DNA of 64,000 bases from Cryptomeria japonica (GCF_030272615.1 NC_081406.1:402952939-403016938); one strand, 5' to 3'. Numbered from the stretch's first letter, positions 1 through 12,080 are shown. The notes: generated by a model not told the origin, from the letters alone. Numbers and translations: made by a program.

Positions 1-353
1 ATCAACTGATAGAATTAATAGAGAAATATTTTATTCTGGCTTTGATGAGGAGGCTACTTCTTGGGGGGGGTAGCTGGTATTTTGTAATGAATTGGTATTT
101 TGTAATGAATTGGTATTTTGTATTTGGTTTTGTATTGCTTTGGCATTTGATGTCAAAGAGGGAGAGATATTATGGAAAAACATTTTGGGGAGAAATATCT
201 TTTTTGGAGAGATTATTCCGAGAGACATTATGTATTTTGATTTCTGGTTAATGATCTCTTTGGGAGATTGTTGGTTTTTGGTTTTTGGCATTTCTGTTTT
301 GGCACTTTGATGTTTTTCCATCTTGTGTTGCCATCAATGACAAAGGGGGAGAT
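1..353 (+). mobile_element. Copia C, 3' end of internal region
   Basis: Untranslated 3' end of a copia element whose body lies left of the window. It matches in layout the stretch after RNase H in copia A (about 48170-48462): a G-run followed by 'gtagctgg', T-rich sequence, then TTGCCATCAATGACAAA and the polypurine tract at 342-352 directly before an LTR. An 18-bp unit (ggtattttgtaatgaatt) is repeated about 2.5 times around 74-125. No coding sequence is visible. Confidence 0.75.
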
Positions 354-1392
354 TGTTGGTATTTTGGATATGTTGATATGGTTTTGTCATTGATGTCAAC
401 ACTTGTCAACCTTATCAGCACTTGGAGATCTTTGGTTATGTTCACCGGCAAGTCAGTGACTTATGCACAGTCACCAGTATTTGGTTCACCGACGGGTTAT
501 ATTGTTCACCGACACTTGGAATGACTTGGAGACTACTTGGTTATGTCAAAGACATTATTTGATCACTTGGTTTTGGAGATTTCGTTATTGGTCTATTCAG
601 GTTTGCATATTTGTTGTTATCGGCAAATAGGTCCAGGTTATGCATCGGCAAGCATATCTATTCCAGATCAACACGACACGTTATAGAGATGATTTGTTAT
701 TATTGTAAATGTATTGAGCCAACATGATGTATCACTTATTGATTCATTTGTAATTGATTTTATTGTAATATTCTTAGTGAGCCGACCTATTCAATTGGTC
801 TTAGGTTATGGTACAAATGTAAGATCTCATTTGTGAGATTGAGATGAGAAAAGAAAAAGGATTGTAATAGGATATATGCGAAAATAAGAAGAGCTATACA
901 CATAGACATCATTTGAAGGTTGAAGGAAGGTTTTTGTGAAGGCAATCAAAACTAAACCGGTACTGAATCCAGCATATGAAGATGCTATTTTAAGCAGTAC
1001 ATTATCATTGGATTTAACCATCCAATTGTAGTCAGTGTGACTCCCATTTTGTGATTGAGCAGTGAGCTCTAGGCAATTGGCCTTTCTGCATGTGCAGACT
1101 CCATATTGTATACACATACTATCTGCAGTAGTATCATTTGATTGTGGGTAAGGCTTCCCACCATTGTTTTTCCCCTTACAACGTTTCCACGTACAAATAT
1201 TTGTGGTATGTGTTGTGGATGTTATTGTCTTTCTGTTTCATGCATTAATGTTTACCGGTACTGCAATTAACTGATTAAACTGTCTATCGACATAAAGTTT
1301 GGTTTACCGGCATTAAGCATTAAGTTTTGGTTAAGTTAATTTTGGTTGAATTTATTGGACAACTGATTCCCCCCCCTCTCGGTTGTCTTACA
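354..1392 (+). repeat. 3' LTR of copia C
   Basis: The LTR begins TGTTGG right after the polypurine tract and ends in CA, about 1,039 bp. It carries the R-U5 module also seen in copia A and element E (around 1020-1110, with 'gagctctaggcaattggcc' and 'gcatgtgcag') and the C-rich terminal hairpin at 1358-1387. Its partner 5' LTR is outside the window, so age and target duplication cannot be judged. Confidence 0.8.
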
Positions 1393-1629
1393 AATCATTG
1401 ATCGCGTGGCTTGGGTAGTTGTGTCTCTTCATCCATCATTGTTATATAATAAGTAATGTTTATAATAATATTGATTTACACTTATTTCATAATATTATTA
1501 TTAATGAATATTAATTAAATGATAATATTTAATAAATAAACAAATATTTCATAGTTTCAATTAATCTTTAATTAATAATAATTATTTCATTTAGGTTTTA
1601 TTAAATAATGATTAGGGAGGAGACATAAG

Positions 1630-1689
<60 letters not shown>
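1393..1689. repeat. AT-rich spacer with (CATA)n/(TA)n microsatellite
   Basis: AT-rich DNA with no gene. From about 1630 to 1689 it becomes CATA repeats and then an uninterrupted TA run that directly abuts the LTR of element D. The target duplication of D cannot be read against this run. Confidence 0.8.
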
Positions 1690-1694
<5 letters not shown>

Positions 1695-2937
1695 GAGATT
1701 GTTAGATTTGTGTTATTAATGTTGTCATTGATGTCAAACTAGCTATCTAGTTTTGACTAGATAGTGTTTGTAGTCTGGATATTGGTTCAGATGTTATTGA
1801 TGTTGTGGATATTATATGTGAAGATTGTATGCATTCAATATGTGCAGTTCAGTATTGCTATTTTAGTCTGAAGTCATTATGTAGCATGTTATGGACAACT
1901 CTAGATGATGAGTCTTGAGGTTTCCTAGAGTTCTCATTATCTCAGTGTTAGGAGTTCTCGTTGATCCCGATATCTGCTATGTGTCCTGATGTTAGCTGCT
2001 TCGGTAATTGTCAAATGTATCTCTTTAAGTTTTGTGTTCGGTTTTCTTGGTACGCGTGGAATCTACTTTTTGGAGATATTGAGTTTGATTTTGTGATAAT
2101 GGGTTGGTATTCTTGAGTCTGGATGAACCTGCCCCATTCTGGTAATCACAATATATGCATTGGAAATCGAAGTATATAAAGGAAGCGTGTAGAAGTCTTG
2201 TGGAGGCCGACATGAGCATATTCATAACGTGTTGGGCTTGGCTCACACACTATTTTGTATTTGTGCCCTCCAGTACATATATACATATACATATGTAGTA
2301 GCATAAGAAAGGAAACAGAGAAGAACAAGACTAACTGTGTGAAGGTGTGTGAAGTGCGAAGGTAGCAATGTGTGAAGTGTGTGTTGCGAATAGAAAAAGG
2401 AGATGGTGTTGCAGTGGTGTTGTAGTCCTTTACCAGACCTGCTACAACACAGTTGTGCAAATGTCTCTAAACAAATTTATTGTAGAGTTTGAGATTTGTA
2501 ATCTGAGCTTAACTGTAGAACTAATCCCTTTCATTTGGAGATGATATCCCTTTTAATTCAACCATTTTACTTGCAATGAGCATTCCAACAGTTAGCAGTA
2601 TCTTTGTTGTATCTGCAGTGAGCAGTCCAACAGTGAGCCATTTTTGTAATCTGGCAATGAGCCACCTCTCTTTGTAAACACAAATATAACTAGTTATATT
2701 CTCTTGAGATTTAACACTCTCCATGGTTTTCCCCATTTGGGTTTTCCACGTATAAATTCTGGTGTTTATCTTTTGGTTGTGTTCTTCATATTTAGTCCGT
2801 ATTAACTTCTTTATTTCAGTCAAGTTTATTTGATATTTAAGTGGAAGGTTATAATTGTGAAGAAAAGTTTTAATCCCTGGGAATACTGATTCACGCCCCC
2901 CCCTCTCAGTATTATGGTGCTTTCAAATTGATCAACA
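1690..2937 (+). repeat. 5' LTR of element D
   Basis: Starts TGTTGGAGATT and ends ATCAACA, 1,248 bp, followed two bases later by the primer site. It has the 5' motif TTGTCATTGATGTCAAA near 1721, a TATA box at 2173-2180 and the C-rich terminal hairpin at 2882-2913. The exact start could be ten bases later, at a second TGTTAG. Confidence 0.8.
2173..2180 (+). promoter_or_regulatory. TATA box in D LTR
   Basis: TATATAAA followed by GG, inside the 5' LTR about 765 bp before its end. This fits the LTR promoter that starts the genomic RNA; it is a sequence match only. Confidence 0.55.
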
Positions 2938-2939
2938 AT

Positions 2940-2951
2940 TGGTATCAGAGC
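2940..2951 (+). other. Primer binding site of element D
   Basis: TGGTATCAGAGC, the usual plant copia primer site complementary to the 3' end of initiator tRNA-Met, lies two bases after the LTR end. Confidence 0.9.
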
Positions 2952-3008
2952 TTTGGTCCCTTTCTTAGAAAGCTTAACCACTTGACAGAGATCTACATTG
3001 GATGAGTC

Positions 3009-3197
3009 ATGGCACCTTTATGCTGGGCAGAAGATTTTCAGATGGATAAAGATTTGAAGACAACTCTTGAAGATTTGGAAATCCCTTGAATCAGAGAATG
3101 AAGAATTGAAGGAAAATGTGAAGGTAGTGATAGCTCTGAAAATTGATTGCATGAAATTTTCAATTTCTGAGCTCAATATTGATTTTTGGGTTTTACT
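3009..3197 (+). pseudogene. Element D gag, N-terminal part
   Basis: The first ATG after the primer site (3009) opens a frame starting MAPLCWAEDFQM and continuing DLKTTLEDLEIP before a stop near 3088. Its position and charged character fit the N-terminus of E's coiled-coil gag (start 20733). It shares frame with the knuckle region at 6765-7055, from which it is separated by about 3.1 kb of unrelated DNA. Confidence 0.5.
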
Positions 3198-6100
3198 TGT
3201 ATCCTCTGTGAATGACCCAAGGTCTAGGGTTTAGGGTTTATCAAAGTTTCTTGCGTTTTGTGAAGAAAACCCTAGCAATGATATATTCTACTGTTATTTT
3301 TTCCCACTTAAGGCCGAGGGTACCTTTTCCATGATCCATCCTTTTCCCTAAACATAAAGTGATGATCAACCGGTTTGTGAAATATGATTTCCCTAAGTCA
3401 TGCGCATAACATTCCTATTACCAGTCTCCTTTTAAATGTTTGTTCCCATGCTTGAATTTTCTTAAGTCCAAAAGTCCTAAGTAGTCTAGCGGGTTGTTAA
3501 AGACAGATTTAATGCAGTGGTTTGTGCTTCCCCATGATCAAAGATGCGAGGGTTTTAAAGATCATGGCACTGTGAGATTGTGCCACGTGTTATCAGTGGA
3601 AACCGGTGATGTTGGTAGTATAACCAATCGAAGCATTGTGTTACCGGTTCTCGGGTGGTAAAGGTCAGTCTAATGATAGTCCCATCAATTTTATACATGT
3701 TTAAAATAAATGGAGATGTTTTGTCTTGAGGTAAAAGTTGCTTGATCTTTAATTGTGGAGGAATTAACGAGCATTGTGCAAAGCGGTAAAGTATGAACAG
3801 ATCAGATGGCCCTCATGTTCTCATGATGGAAGTTGCAAGGAGGTTACAGATCGTGGCATCATGAGATGATGCCACATGACCCAGGTTGGTTAGGAAGACC
3901 TATGGTGGGGACGCTGACAAATTTTGATTGAAGGATGATATGGCACTGTTTAGTCAGGATTTGATGGGTTTGCCAATACAGATGGAAGGACAAATGCCAC
4001 ATTGGCAAATAATGGCTGGGTTAGATTTGCCAAGTTGGATGAGATCTGTGGATGAGTTTCAAATGAAAAATTAGGAAGGATTCTGAAGGCATCGGTCGTA
4101 GCTTGTGCCGGAAAGGAAGAATGAATGGGATTTAGACTTGTCGATCTAGGATGGATTAGATAGTCAAAGTGATAGCCCAGAGATGTGAAAGGATTTAGAT
4201 AAGCTTCCAGTTCAAGTGTGATGGATCACGAGTTCTCTGATGAATTCAGAGATTTGTCTGTTGGAAGAGATCCTAAAGCAGAAGAATGTACACCCATGGA
4301 AGAATAAAATCATGATAAAATCACTCGCATCAGATGAACCTTGACAGAAGAATACAGTAGATGTGATATGCATGAAATCTAGTGTCCATAGCTAGCAGAG
4401 TAAATTGAGAACACCAGAATGATGATGTTTCAAGAACAAGCACTACTTGATGAAGTATTGTTCAACTATAAATACAACAAGGTGGTGATCGAATTGGTAG
4501 AAGAGTATGAAGCCTTTTCATTTTCTAAATGCATTTTTTCCTTTTGCAGAGGAAATGACATTTGAGCAAGCTTGTAGATGGATTTGTAATATACTCTGTG
4601 ATACTCGATGGATTTTTTCTCTCATGTGTGAGCATGTCTATTGTCATAGAGGATGTGAAAGTGGGGATGATTGCTAGAGGAGGCATGAAAGACTTTTCTT
4701 ATGAAGAAAGGCCATGTGTGGCATAGCCTCTATGTCTACTTTGTCACTGGGTGGCAGGGGGTTCTGAGAGAGAGCTCGCAGAGGAATGAAAAAAGAACAT
4801 GTCTAGGTAGGGAGTGGCAGCAATCCATCCATGTAGCTGCATGGAATCTATGACCCCTCCCCAGCATATTATGTTTACCCTCTAACTCTCCCTCCCACTG
4901 CCTCTAATCCTAGGCATGAAGGTTGAAGCTCCTCCTCAAGTTTAGAGGCGACTTTTCTTCTTGCCTGGACCCTATTTCCTTTCCTAGAAAGGAAATGGTC
5001 AATATGACAAAAGAATAACATCTCACACTCCATTCGAAGATGGCAGGATGATAACAGAATGGCTCAAATAGTTTTTCCCCTACCAATTTTTAGTTAAGAA
5101 CGATGATTCGCAGGTGCTAGCGCATGGACATGTGAACATTTTTGTAACAGAATTGCATACGGCCTTTTAGGGCTAATTGTTAAAGAATGAATCTATTCTT
5201 AACATGTGTCTTCTAGCTGGAAGCTTGTCACTCCCTTTAATTCTATAAAAAGGGAAATCATGGCCAGAAGAAGGGTTCAGATTTTGTTGGAAATATCTTG
5301 TAGGTTTAGTTTTCTTGTTCCTTGGGTTTTCCTAGTCGGTTTCCAGTAGTGAGTCAAAGTGAAGCAAACTAGCTATAAAATCTTTTACATAGTAAATAAA
5401 GAAGTGTTTTAGTGTCAAATTTTGTATAGGTTCTTGAAGGAGTTATGCATAAATTTTATCTTGTAACAGAGATAGCATTTTACTTATAGAAAAATAGAAT
5501 TCCAACCTTTTTCTCTCCATTGCGTGATTCTGTTAGTTTTGAAGTGAAACAAATCAAGGGTTTATTTCATTTAGTGCATTATTATGATGTGTGTAGCTTT
5601 TTGTTTATTCTTGGGCCCAAGGGGTCAATTAAATTTCTTAAATGGAGTTGCAGAATGATAGCACTTATGCAAGGATTTTAGATAAGTAGTTTCGGGTTGG
5701 GATTACAAATGGGATATATTGTAAGGCAGTATCATCTCAGATCTTATGTTATCAAATGGATTTTTTGTTGCACTTTCAGGTTTAGGTTTCACATCTTTCA
5801 GGTGCCCAATGGAGTAAGGCACTAATCAATGCTTGTAACTAGTTTTGTTTATCAGTCTTCTTTTTCTTTCAACCGATGAATCTCTACAAATATCAGAATA
5901 TCAGAATATCATTTGTTAAGTTTTATGTATTTTTTGAAAATTGTCCTGCCCTTTCTCATACTCCAGCTTAAGGTTGAGGATCACTGAAGGATTTTCCATC
6001 CTTGAGCATTCTCCCTTTATGTTGAGTCTTTTCATGAGACAATCTGCTTTGTTTATAGTAAGTTCATGAGTATAGTTGCAGAGAGTAGGAGATCTTACTG

Positions 6101-6290
6101 AAGGGATCACCCTCCTTGGTTCTCCAGAGCCTAAAGTGCACTTAGTGCAGAAGGACTTTGTGTCCTTGTTAATGTTAGTCCAAGCCTAATGGATATTAAT
6201 AGTTGGAGGTGGCTCTCCATAGATATTAGGAGGAATCATCCTGGTCTCTGCCTAGTGGCAGTGTAAACTCGTCCATTTTTTGGGAACCAA
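3198..6290. mobile_element. Unassigned 3.1-kb insertion in D gag
   Basis: This stretch separates the start of D gag from its coiled coil and zinc knuckles. It has no long ORF. A TATA-like TATAAAAAGG occurs near 5244, a short telomere-like run (TTTAGGG twice) near 3225, and the right edge reads ccaaca at about 6287-6292. The features fit a long solo LTR, but I could not find a clean target duplication, so both edges are approximate and the identity is open. Confidence 0.4.
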
Positions 6291-7060
6291 CAGGTAGCAA
6301 ATGAATGTGTGCAAAAGATGAGTGAGAAAATCCAGAAGTTCAAATTAAGTCATAAGGAGGTTAACGATCAGTTGAAATAGGAGAATGACCTATTAAATAT
6401 TTTTTGCAGAAGATTGAAGAAAAAGACAAGTAAGAGTAGTTCCTGAAAGAGACAATAAAGTAGAAGTTTGGAGAATGTGAAAATCTTGAGCAAGAAATGA
6501 AGAATCTGAAGGCAGAATATAAGATCCTTGACAGCAGTATGAAGATTTGATCAGCATGTAGCAAGTTAAATCAGACAAAATTAGACTTGGTTTCCAACCC
6601 AGTATGTGTTGAGAACAGAATGGTAAAGAAGAAAAAAAGAAGACAAAGTTGAAGAAGAGAAGAAGTTAGAAGATAAGAAGAAATCTTGAAATCAGAAATC
6701 AAATGCAAGAAGACAATTGGTCTGACGGCCTAATGCACAAAGGTACCCATCTTTTAATGGCTATTGTTTTAAATGTAATAAAGTTGGACACGAGGCAGAA
6801 AATTGTAGAAGCATTCAATGTTATAGTTGCAAGATGTTTGGGCATAAAGAAAGACTTTGTTAAAATCATGTTGTGGGTCAGAATTATAATCTAGTTGATT
6901 CAAATAATTACAAATTTCATGGATATTGTTACATTTGCAATAACTGCGAACATAAGGCCAGTCAATGTAGATACAAATCACATCTGGTAAGATCTGAAAG
7001 GAAGATTGTTAGTTGTTTCAAATGAAAGGAGTCCAGACATTATGCTAATCAATGCAGGAT
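6288..7060 (+). pseudogene. Element D gag: coiled coil and four zinc knuckles
   Basis: A charged coiled-coil-like stretch (QQVANECVQKMSEKIQ onward) is followed by four CCHC nucleic-acid-binding knuckles, all in one frame: CFKCNKVGHEAENC (6765-6806), CYSCKMFGHKERLC (6819-6860), CYICNNCEHKASQC (6927-6968) and a fourth (7014-7055) whose second cysteine codon is replaced by TGA. Known copia gags usually carry one knuckle. Element E gag also has four, so this is a family trait. Several stops lie in the coiled-coil part, so the gene is dead. Confidence 0.75.
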
Positions 7061-7493
7061 TGGAAATATGGATAAATTTGTTGAGAAGAATGTGATGAAG
7101 AATGGTGAATTAAAGAAGAAAGAAAATTTGATCTAGAGAAATAAGAGTAAGAGCAAAGGAAGTTAGCTCGAAGTATCGAAATCCAATGCAGAGACCCCTT
7201 CCTCCAGTAATTAAGTTCAAAGTTTTGGGTCAAGGGGAGTTTTGATCTAAAATAAAACTCTTCTATCCTCCCTGTTTGAATGGATCATGTCGCTAATCCG
7301 GCATGACAATGATTTAAGTGGTATCTAGTAATCAGACAAATCTTGCTCACATCATCGATAAGACAGTTCTTGGCGGTAAAAACCTAATGAAGTATCTTAA
7401 GAAAGATAAGTATCAGTTTTGAGCTCATTTCTTTCATATTGATTATTTGTGTTTGAGTATATTGTGAAGAGTGGAACAATAGAAAAGTGAGTA

Positions 7494-8585
7494 GTGCAAG
7501 CAATCATGGAAGGCAAATTGATCATCAGAGAATCTAGCAGCGAGGAGTTTCAAATTGTGAGCAAAGTACACCTGGATGAGTTTAATCTGAAGAAGATCAG
7601 AGTTGTTGAAGCTGGTCTGAATGAAAATGAATTTCAAAGGAACAAAAGATTGGAAGGAAACGGTCTGAATCTATGGACCGAATTCCCTTGGTTTGATAAT
7701 GCAAAGGTTATCAAGATAATTCTTATTTGTGTGCATGATAACTGCATAGTGTTGGATAAACCCTATCCAATTATGAAAAAAGTCATTTATATGATCACCG
7801 GTTTGTGCAATAGGGGAGAAGTTCTAGCAAACAAGTCAATTTTGAATAGAGAAATAGAAGCCCTAACTGGTGTGAAGGGTGATCAGCGAGCCTCGATCAT
7901 TAACACAATCATCAACCCTGTGGTGAGGTATATTGCTTATGGCATCTCTTATAAAATTTATTTAAAAAATAGGGAAGGTGTGACCTCAGTAATTGTGGTG
8001 TATATGGTACATATTCTTGTGATGGAGAACAAATCATTTGACTTGGGTGAATTGCTAAAAGAATTGGAAAATATTAAGATGACAAAAGAGAAGAATTGTG
8101 CTTTCTGGTTTGGGTCATTGCATGTGAGTTTGGTTATGTACTATTTGGAATCCCTTCAGGTAAAAGATAATGTTATATGGGAGTTTTGTGTTCCAATTGC
8201 AAGACAAATATTTAGATATTTGAATAGTTTCGCTAACAAAGAGGAATTTTGCAATGTCTATTTCAAATCACTTGTGGACATGTGAAGTGTTCACCCAGTT
8301 TATGTATCTTTCTCTTCTGGTTCTAAAGATTTGTCTTTCAGAAAGAAGAAAAGGAAACAATCTATTCCTGTCAATATTTAAAATCCAAAGAGAAGCAAGG
8401 TAGAAGATGTTGTAATAATTGATGATCCTAAATCCCTTGTAGCTAAAGGAGATTTTAAATTTGTAGAGCAGGAAGCTGGAGATTTAGATGATGAGTGTAA
8501 TTTGCTAAAATTGGCTAACAACATGGATGGAAATAAGAAGATTGGTGTGAAATGGATGACTTCATTCGAGTCAGATAGAATTGAG
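7494..8585 (+). pseudogene. Element D second ORF, unknown protein (N-terminal part)
   Basis: I do not recognise a known family. The first 263 codons (7494-8285) are open and align with the first 262 residues of E's second ORF: D has VIYMITGLCNRGE where E has VVKAITGLPTTGK, and D has KNCAFWFGSLHVSL where E has KGTFRFGNLLVCL. After a TGA at 8283 the same frame continues with a basic FRKKKRKQS segment, then acidic sequence, with one further TAA, up to the copia F insertion at 8586. It resumes at 22046. A folded N-terminal domain followed by a basic linker and coiled coil is inferred from E. Confidence 0.65.
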
Positions 8586-9951
8586 TGTTGGCAACAATGC
8601 AGCAATCTGAGAGAGGGGGTGAATCAATTTGCACAAAGACTTACAACTTAAACCACAAATTAGATCTGATAATTAACAGTTAAAGCATGAAACAACACCA
8701 CATTAACAACACACATAACACCAAAAAATTTGACGTGGAAAACCTAGTTAGTGGAAAACCTAGTTAAGGGAAAAACTATGGTGGGAACCTACCCACAATG
8801 AGATAATACCCTGTTAAGAGTAAGTGAAATATTGCAATGGGCAATGCACATGCATTCAGGCACACTTCCTAGAGCTCACTACTCAAACAAGAAACCCAAA
8901 AAGGCTACATCCCTTAGGGAAGGCTCACTCCCTTACATGAAGTCTCATTGACTTACGAAAAAATTCAAACAACAATCTGAATTACATGAATTATGAAAAT
9001 TGTATCTCCATATGCATGGGTATAGATCATGGCTAAGCTCACGGTCATATCTTCTACAACACACTTCTTCACACAACTTCACACAAATTCCCTCCTATTG
9101 AATGATCAGTATAATATTCACACATATCATGATCACTCTCAATGATTATTGCATTCATTTATACAAGTCATTAACCCATGAAATATAGGTCATCTAAACC
9201 CTCAACACAAATAACAAAATAATAACCTCACATGCTACAACAATACATGTAGACCAAAACAATATTAGCTAAGACATGGTCTAGACCTAAACAACCACCA
9301 CAAATATGAAACACCTCCAAGAATTATGCCTCGATCATCTACAACATGCTACCATATCATAAATGTCGCATAGCATGACAAACATCATCGGACAAGGAAA
9401 TCTTCAATAACACACACAATAATCAATGTGGACTACCAATATGCATAGAACACGATATAGAAACATTCACAAGCAATGTGAATTGCACCACAACAACTGC
9501 AACAACTCAGATCATTAGAATCATCATCCTCTCTATATCAAAGCTCAAGAACATTGTAATAATTGACTGACAACTTGAAAGATTCACTTGTGGATTTCCA
9601 AATCATGAACCAATCAAACTGAGGACACACATCAACATCCAGAATACATCCCACATATCCGCAACTAAAGATATTACAATTCCAAAGCAATATAGAGTAC
9701 AAACCAGAATACCAAATAACGCGAACAACTGAATAACATCCTCAATACTAAACCTCATTAATCGATCAAAACTTTTGCTAAATAAACTAGAGATAAGTAT
9801 CTCAAAACCCATTAAACTGCATTAGCTCATCTATATCATATAGCCTAAACCAACTCATTCAATCAAACTGCAACACTGGAATACACAAAAGAATATGTTA
9901 GCATCAATGACAACACACTATTCTAGAAAACTTCTCAGCAACATCCAACAA
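8586..9951 (-). repeat. 3' LTR of copia F
   Basis: Begins TGTTGGCAAC and ends CATCCAACA on the plus strand, 1,366 bp. It matches the interrupted 5' LTR at 14492-22040 and, in reverse orientation, the fragment at 51449-52140. A C-rich hairpin lies near its U5 end (8602-8632). The adjacent polypurine tract reads CCAAAGGGGGATAT on the minus strand at 9952-9965. Confidence 0.9.
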
Positions 9952-9965
9952 TATCCCCCTTTGGA

Positions 9966-10413
9966 AATTATGGCAACATATGAATATGAAAAACATCAAT
10001 GCAAAGAAATAAATAAATTCACAACAATCTCCCTCAAAATCACCAGGATCGAATCCCCTTTTGACAAACAACTCAAATCACAAATCTCAAAATACTTTTC
10101 TCTCCCATAGAGTTTTTCACATGCTTCTCTCCCTATTTGACATCAATGACAAAGTCTCACGGATCAAAATTATCTCCCTACAAATTTGTACATCTGAACC
10201 ACTGAACACCAACATGGACTACTCCCCCTGAGTAGAAGCCTCACTCATCAATCTGGATCACAAAATATCTTTGTAAAGTTCACTGGACTGGTACAAATCT
10301 GTGCATCCAGTCACCCCTAACTTCTCTCTAAGATACTCAAAAGTATCTTTAGGCAAAGGCTTCATAAAGATGTTTGCAATCTATTCCTGTGTAGATACAT
10401 ACTCCAATCTGAC
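9966..10413 (-). other. Copia F 3' untranslated region
   Basis: About 450 bp between the polypurine tract and RNase H. It repeats short motifs typical of the 3' ends of these families, such as gacatcaatgacaaag near 10140. No gene is visible. Confidence 0.6.
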
Positions 10414-10812
10414 TTATTTCTCATTCACCTTGTCTCTCAAGAAATGAAACTTGATTGATATATGATTTGTTTTGGAATGCAACATTGGATTCTTTGAAAT
10501 ATTGATAGCACTTGATTTATCACAATATATAGAAATAGGCCCATCATAAGTAACTCCTATATCCTTCAACATCTTCTTCATCCAAATTACTTGAGTGTAA
10601 ATTGCTAGTAGCAGCAATGTATTCAGCCTTTGCAGTAGATAAAGAAATAGCATTATGAGCTTCTTACTTGCCCAAGAGACCAAATTCTTACCCAAAAAGA
10701 ATGCACCACCAGTAGTACTCTTACAATCATCAAAATTACTTGCCCAATCAACATTTGTAAAATCACTCAAAGTAAAGTCATCATTCTTAGGATACCAAAA
10801 AAACAAAATCAA
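10414..10812 (-). pseudogene. Copia F RNase H
   Basis: Copia-type RNase H remnant, the domain that degrades template RNA during reverse transcription. Visible landmarks are DWASNFDDCKSTTGGAFFLG, SWASKK, and KHISIKFHFLRDK-like sequence at the end. A frameshift after SWASKK breaks the frame around the catalytic glutamate region. Confidence 0.8.
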
Positions 10813-11960
10813 CTATCCCTTTCAAATATCTGGATATCCTCTTTATATAAGTAACATGAGGTTCCTTAGGATCATCTTTAAATATAGAAACATGACACAC
10901 ATCATTAATTATATTAGGACTAGTATGTGTCAAATACAACAATCCACCAATCATAGGTCTATATCTGGTCTGACTAGCTTTTAGAGAATCATCATCCTTT
11001 GTCAACTTACATCCGGTCACCATAGGTGTACCAATTGGTTTAGAGTCCTCAAAACCAAATTTCTTCAACAATTCCTTCACATACTTGGATTGAGATATGA
11101 AAATACCTTTATCCAAGTGAGAAATTTGCAATCCCAGAAAGAATTTCATCTCACCAATCATAGACATCTCAAACTCATCTACATTTATTAAGAAAATTTC
11201 TTACATAGGAAATCATTTCCTCCAAAGATAATGTTATCAACAAAAACTTCAACACTCCAAATTCTATTCTAATTAGTCTTGAAATAAAAATTAATGTTAG
11301 CAGTACCTTTATTGAATCTAAGCTTCATCAAATATTTATCCAATCTGGCATACCAGGCTCTAGGGGCTTGCTTCAATCCATACAATTTTTTCTTCAACCG
11401 GTAAACCATGCCCTTTTCATCTATCAGCTGAAATCCATCTGGTTTCTCAATGTAGACTTCTTCCAATTCACCATTAAGAAAGGTTTATTTGAAATCCATC
11501 TGATAAACCTTGAAATCTTTGTGAGCAGCATAGGCAAGAAATAATCTAATAGCTTCAATTCTATCTACTAAAGAAAAAGTTTCCTCATAATCAATTCCTT
11601 CCATTTGTGAATAACCCTTACATGCAAGTATAGCTTTATTTTGAACAACTTCACCCTGTTCATTCAACTTATTCCAAAATGCCTATTTATTTCCAATTAC
11701 ATTTTTATCCTTAAGTCTAGGAACAAGAATCCATGTATCATTTTTCTCAATTTGATTCAATTCTTCTTCCATAGCTTTATCCAATTTTTTATTTTACATG
11801 CTTCATCAACATTTTTAGGTTCAATCTTAGAAATCAAACAAATTTCTTCCACAAGTCTTCTCCTACTCATCACAACTTTATTCTTATCACTGATAATCTA
11901 ATTTTTTGAATGATTCAATCTCACATACCTGGGATTTTTACGATTTTCTTAAATTTTAGG
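10787..11960 (-). pseudogene. Copia F reverse transcriptase
   Basis: Plant copia RT in pieces. Reading 5' to 3' on the minus strand: [13 protein letters not shown] with [20 protein letters not shown] (11485-11667), LKKKLYGLKQAPRAWYARL (11269-11466), the catalytic-site position reading FVDN instead of the expected YVDD (11233-11244), then MSMIGEMKFFLGLQI through TRYRPMIGGLLYL (10787-11167). Several stops separate the blocks. Loss of the second catalytic aspartate would itself abolish activity. Confidence 0.85.
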
Positions 11961-12080
11961 CTTTTGAATTCTTTCTTTTGCACAAACATTTGCACCTTTC
12001 TCTTCATTCTCTAACTTTTCTAAATCAATCTAAACTTGACTTTGGGTTTGGACTTGTTTTTCTTTATCTGAACTGGCATC

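Noticed and set aside
3220-3245. Telomere-like TTTAGGG repeats
   Set aside because: Only about two units; chance or part of the unassigned insertion, not a telomere or interstitial array.
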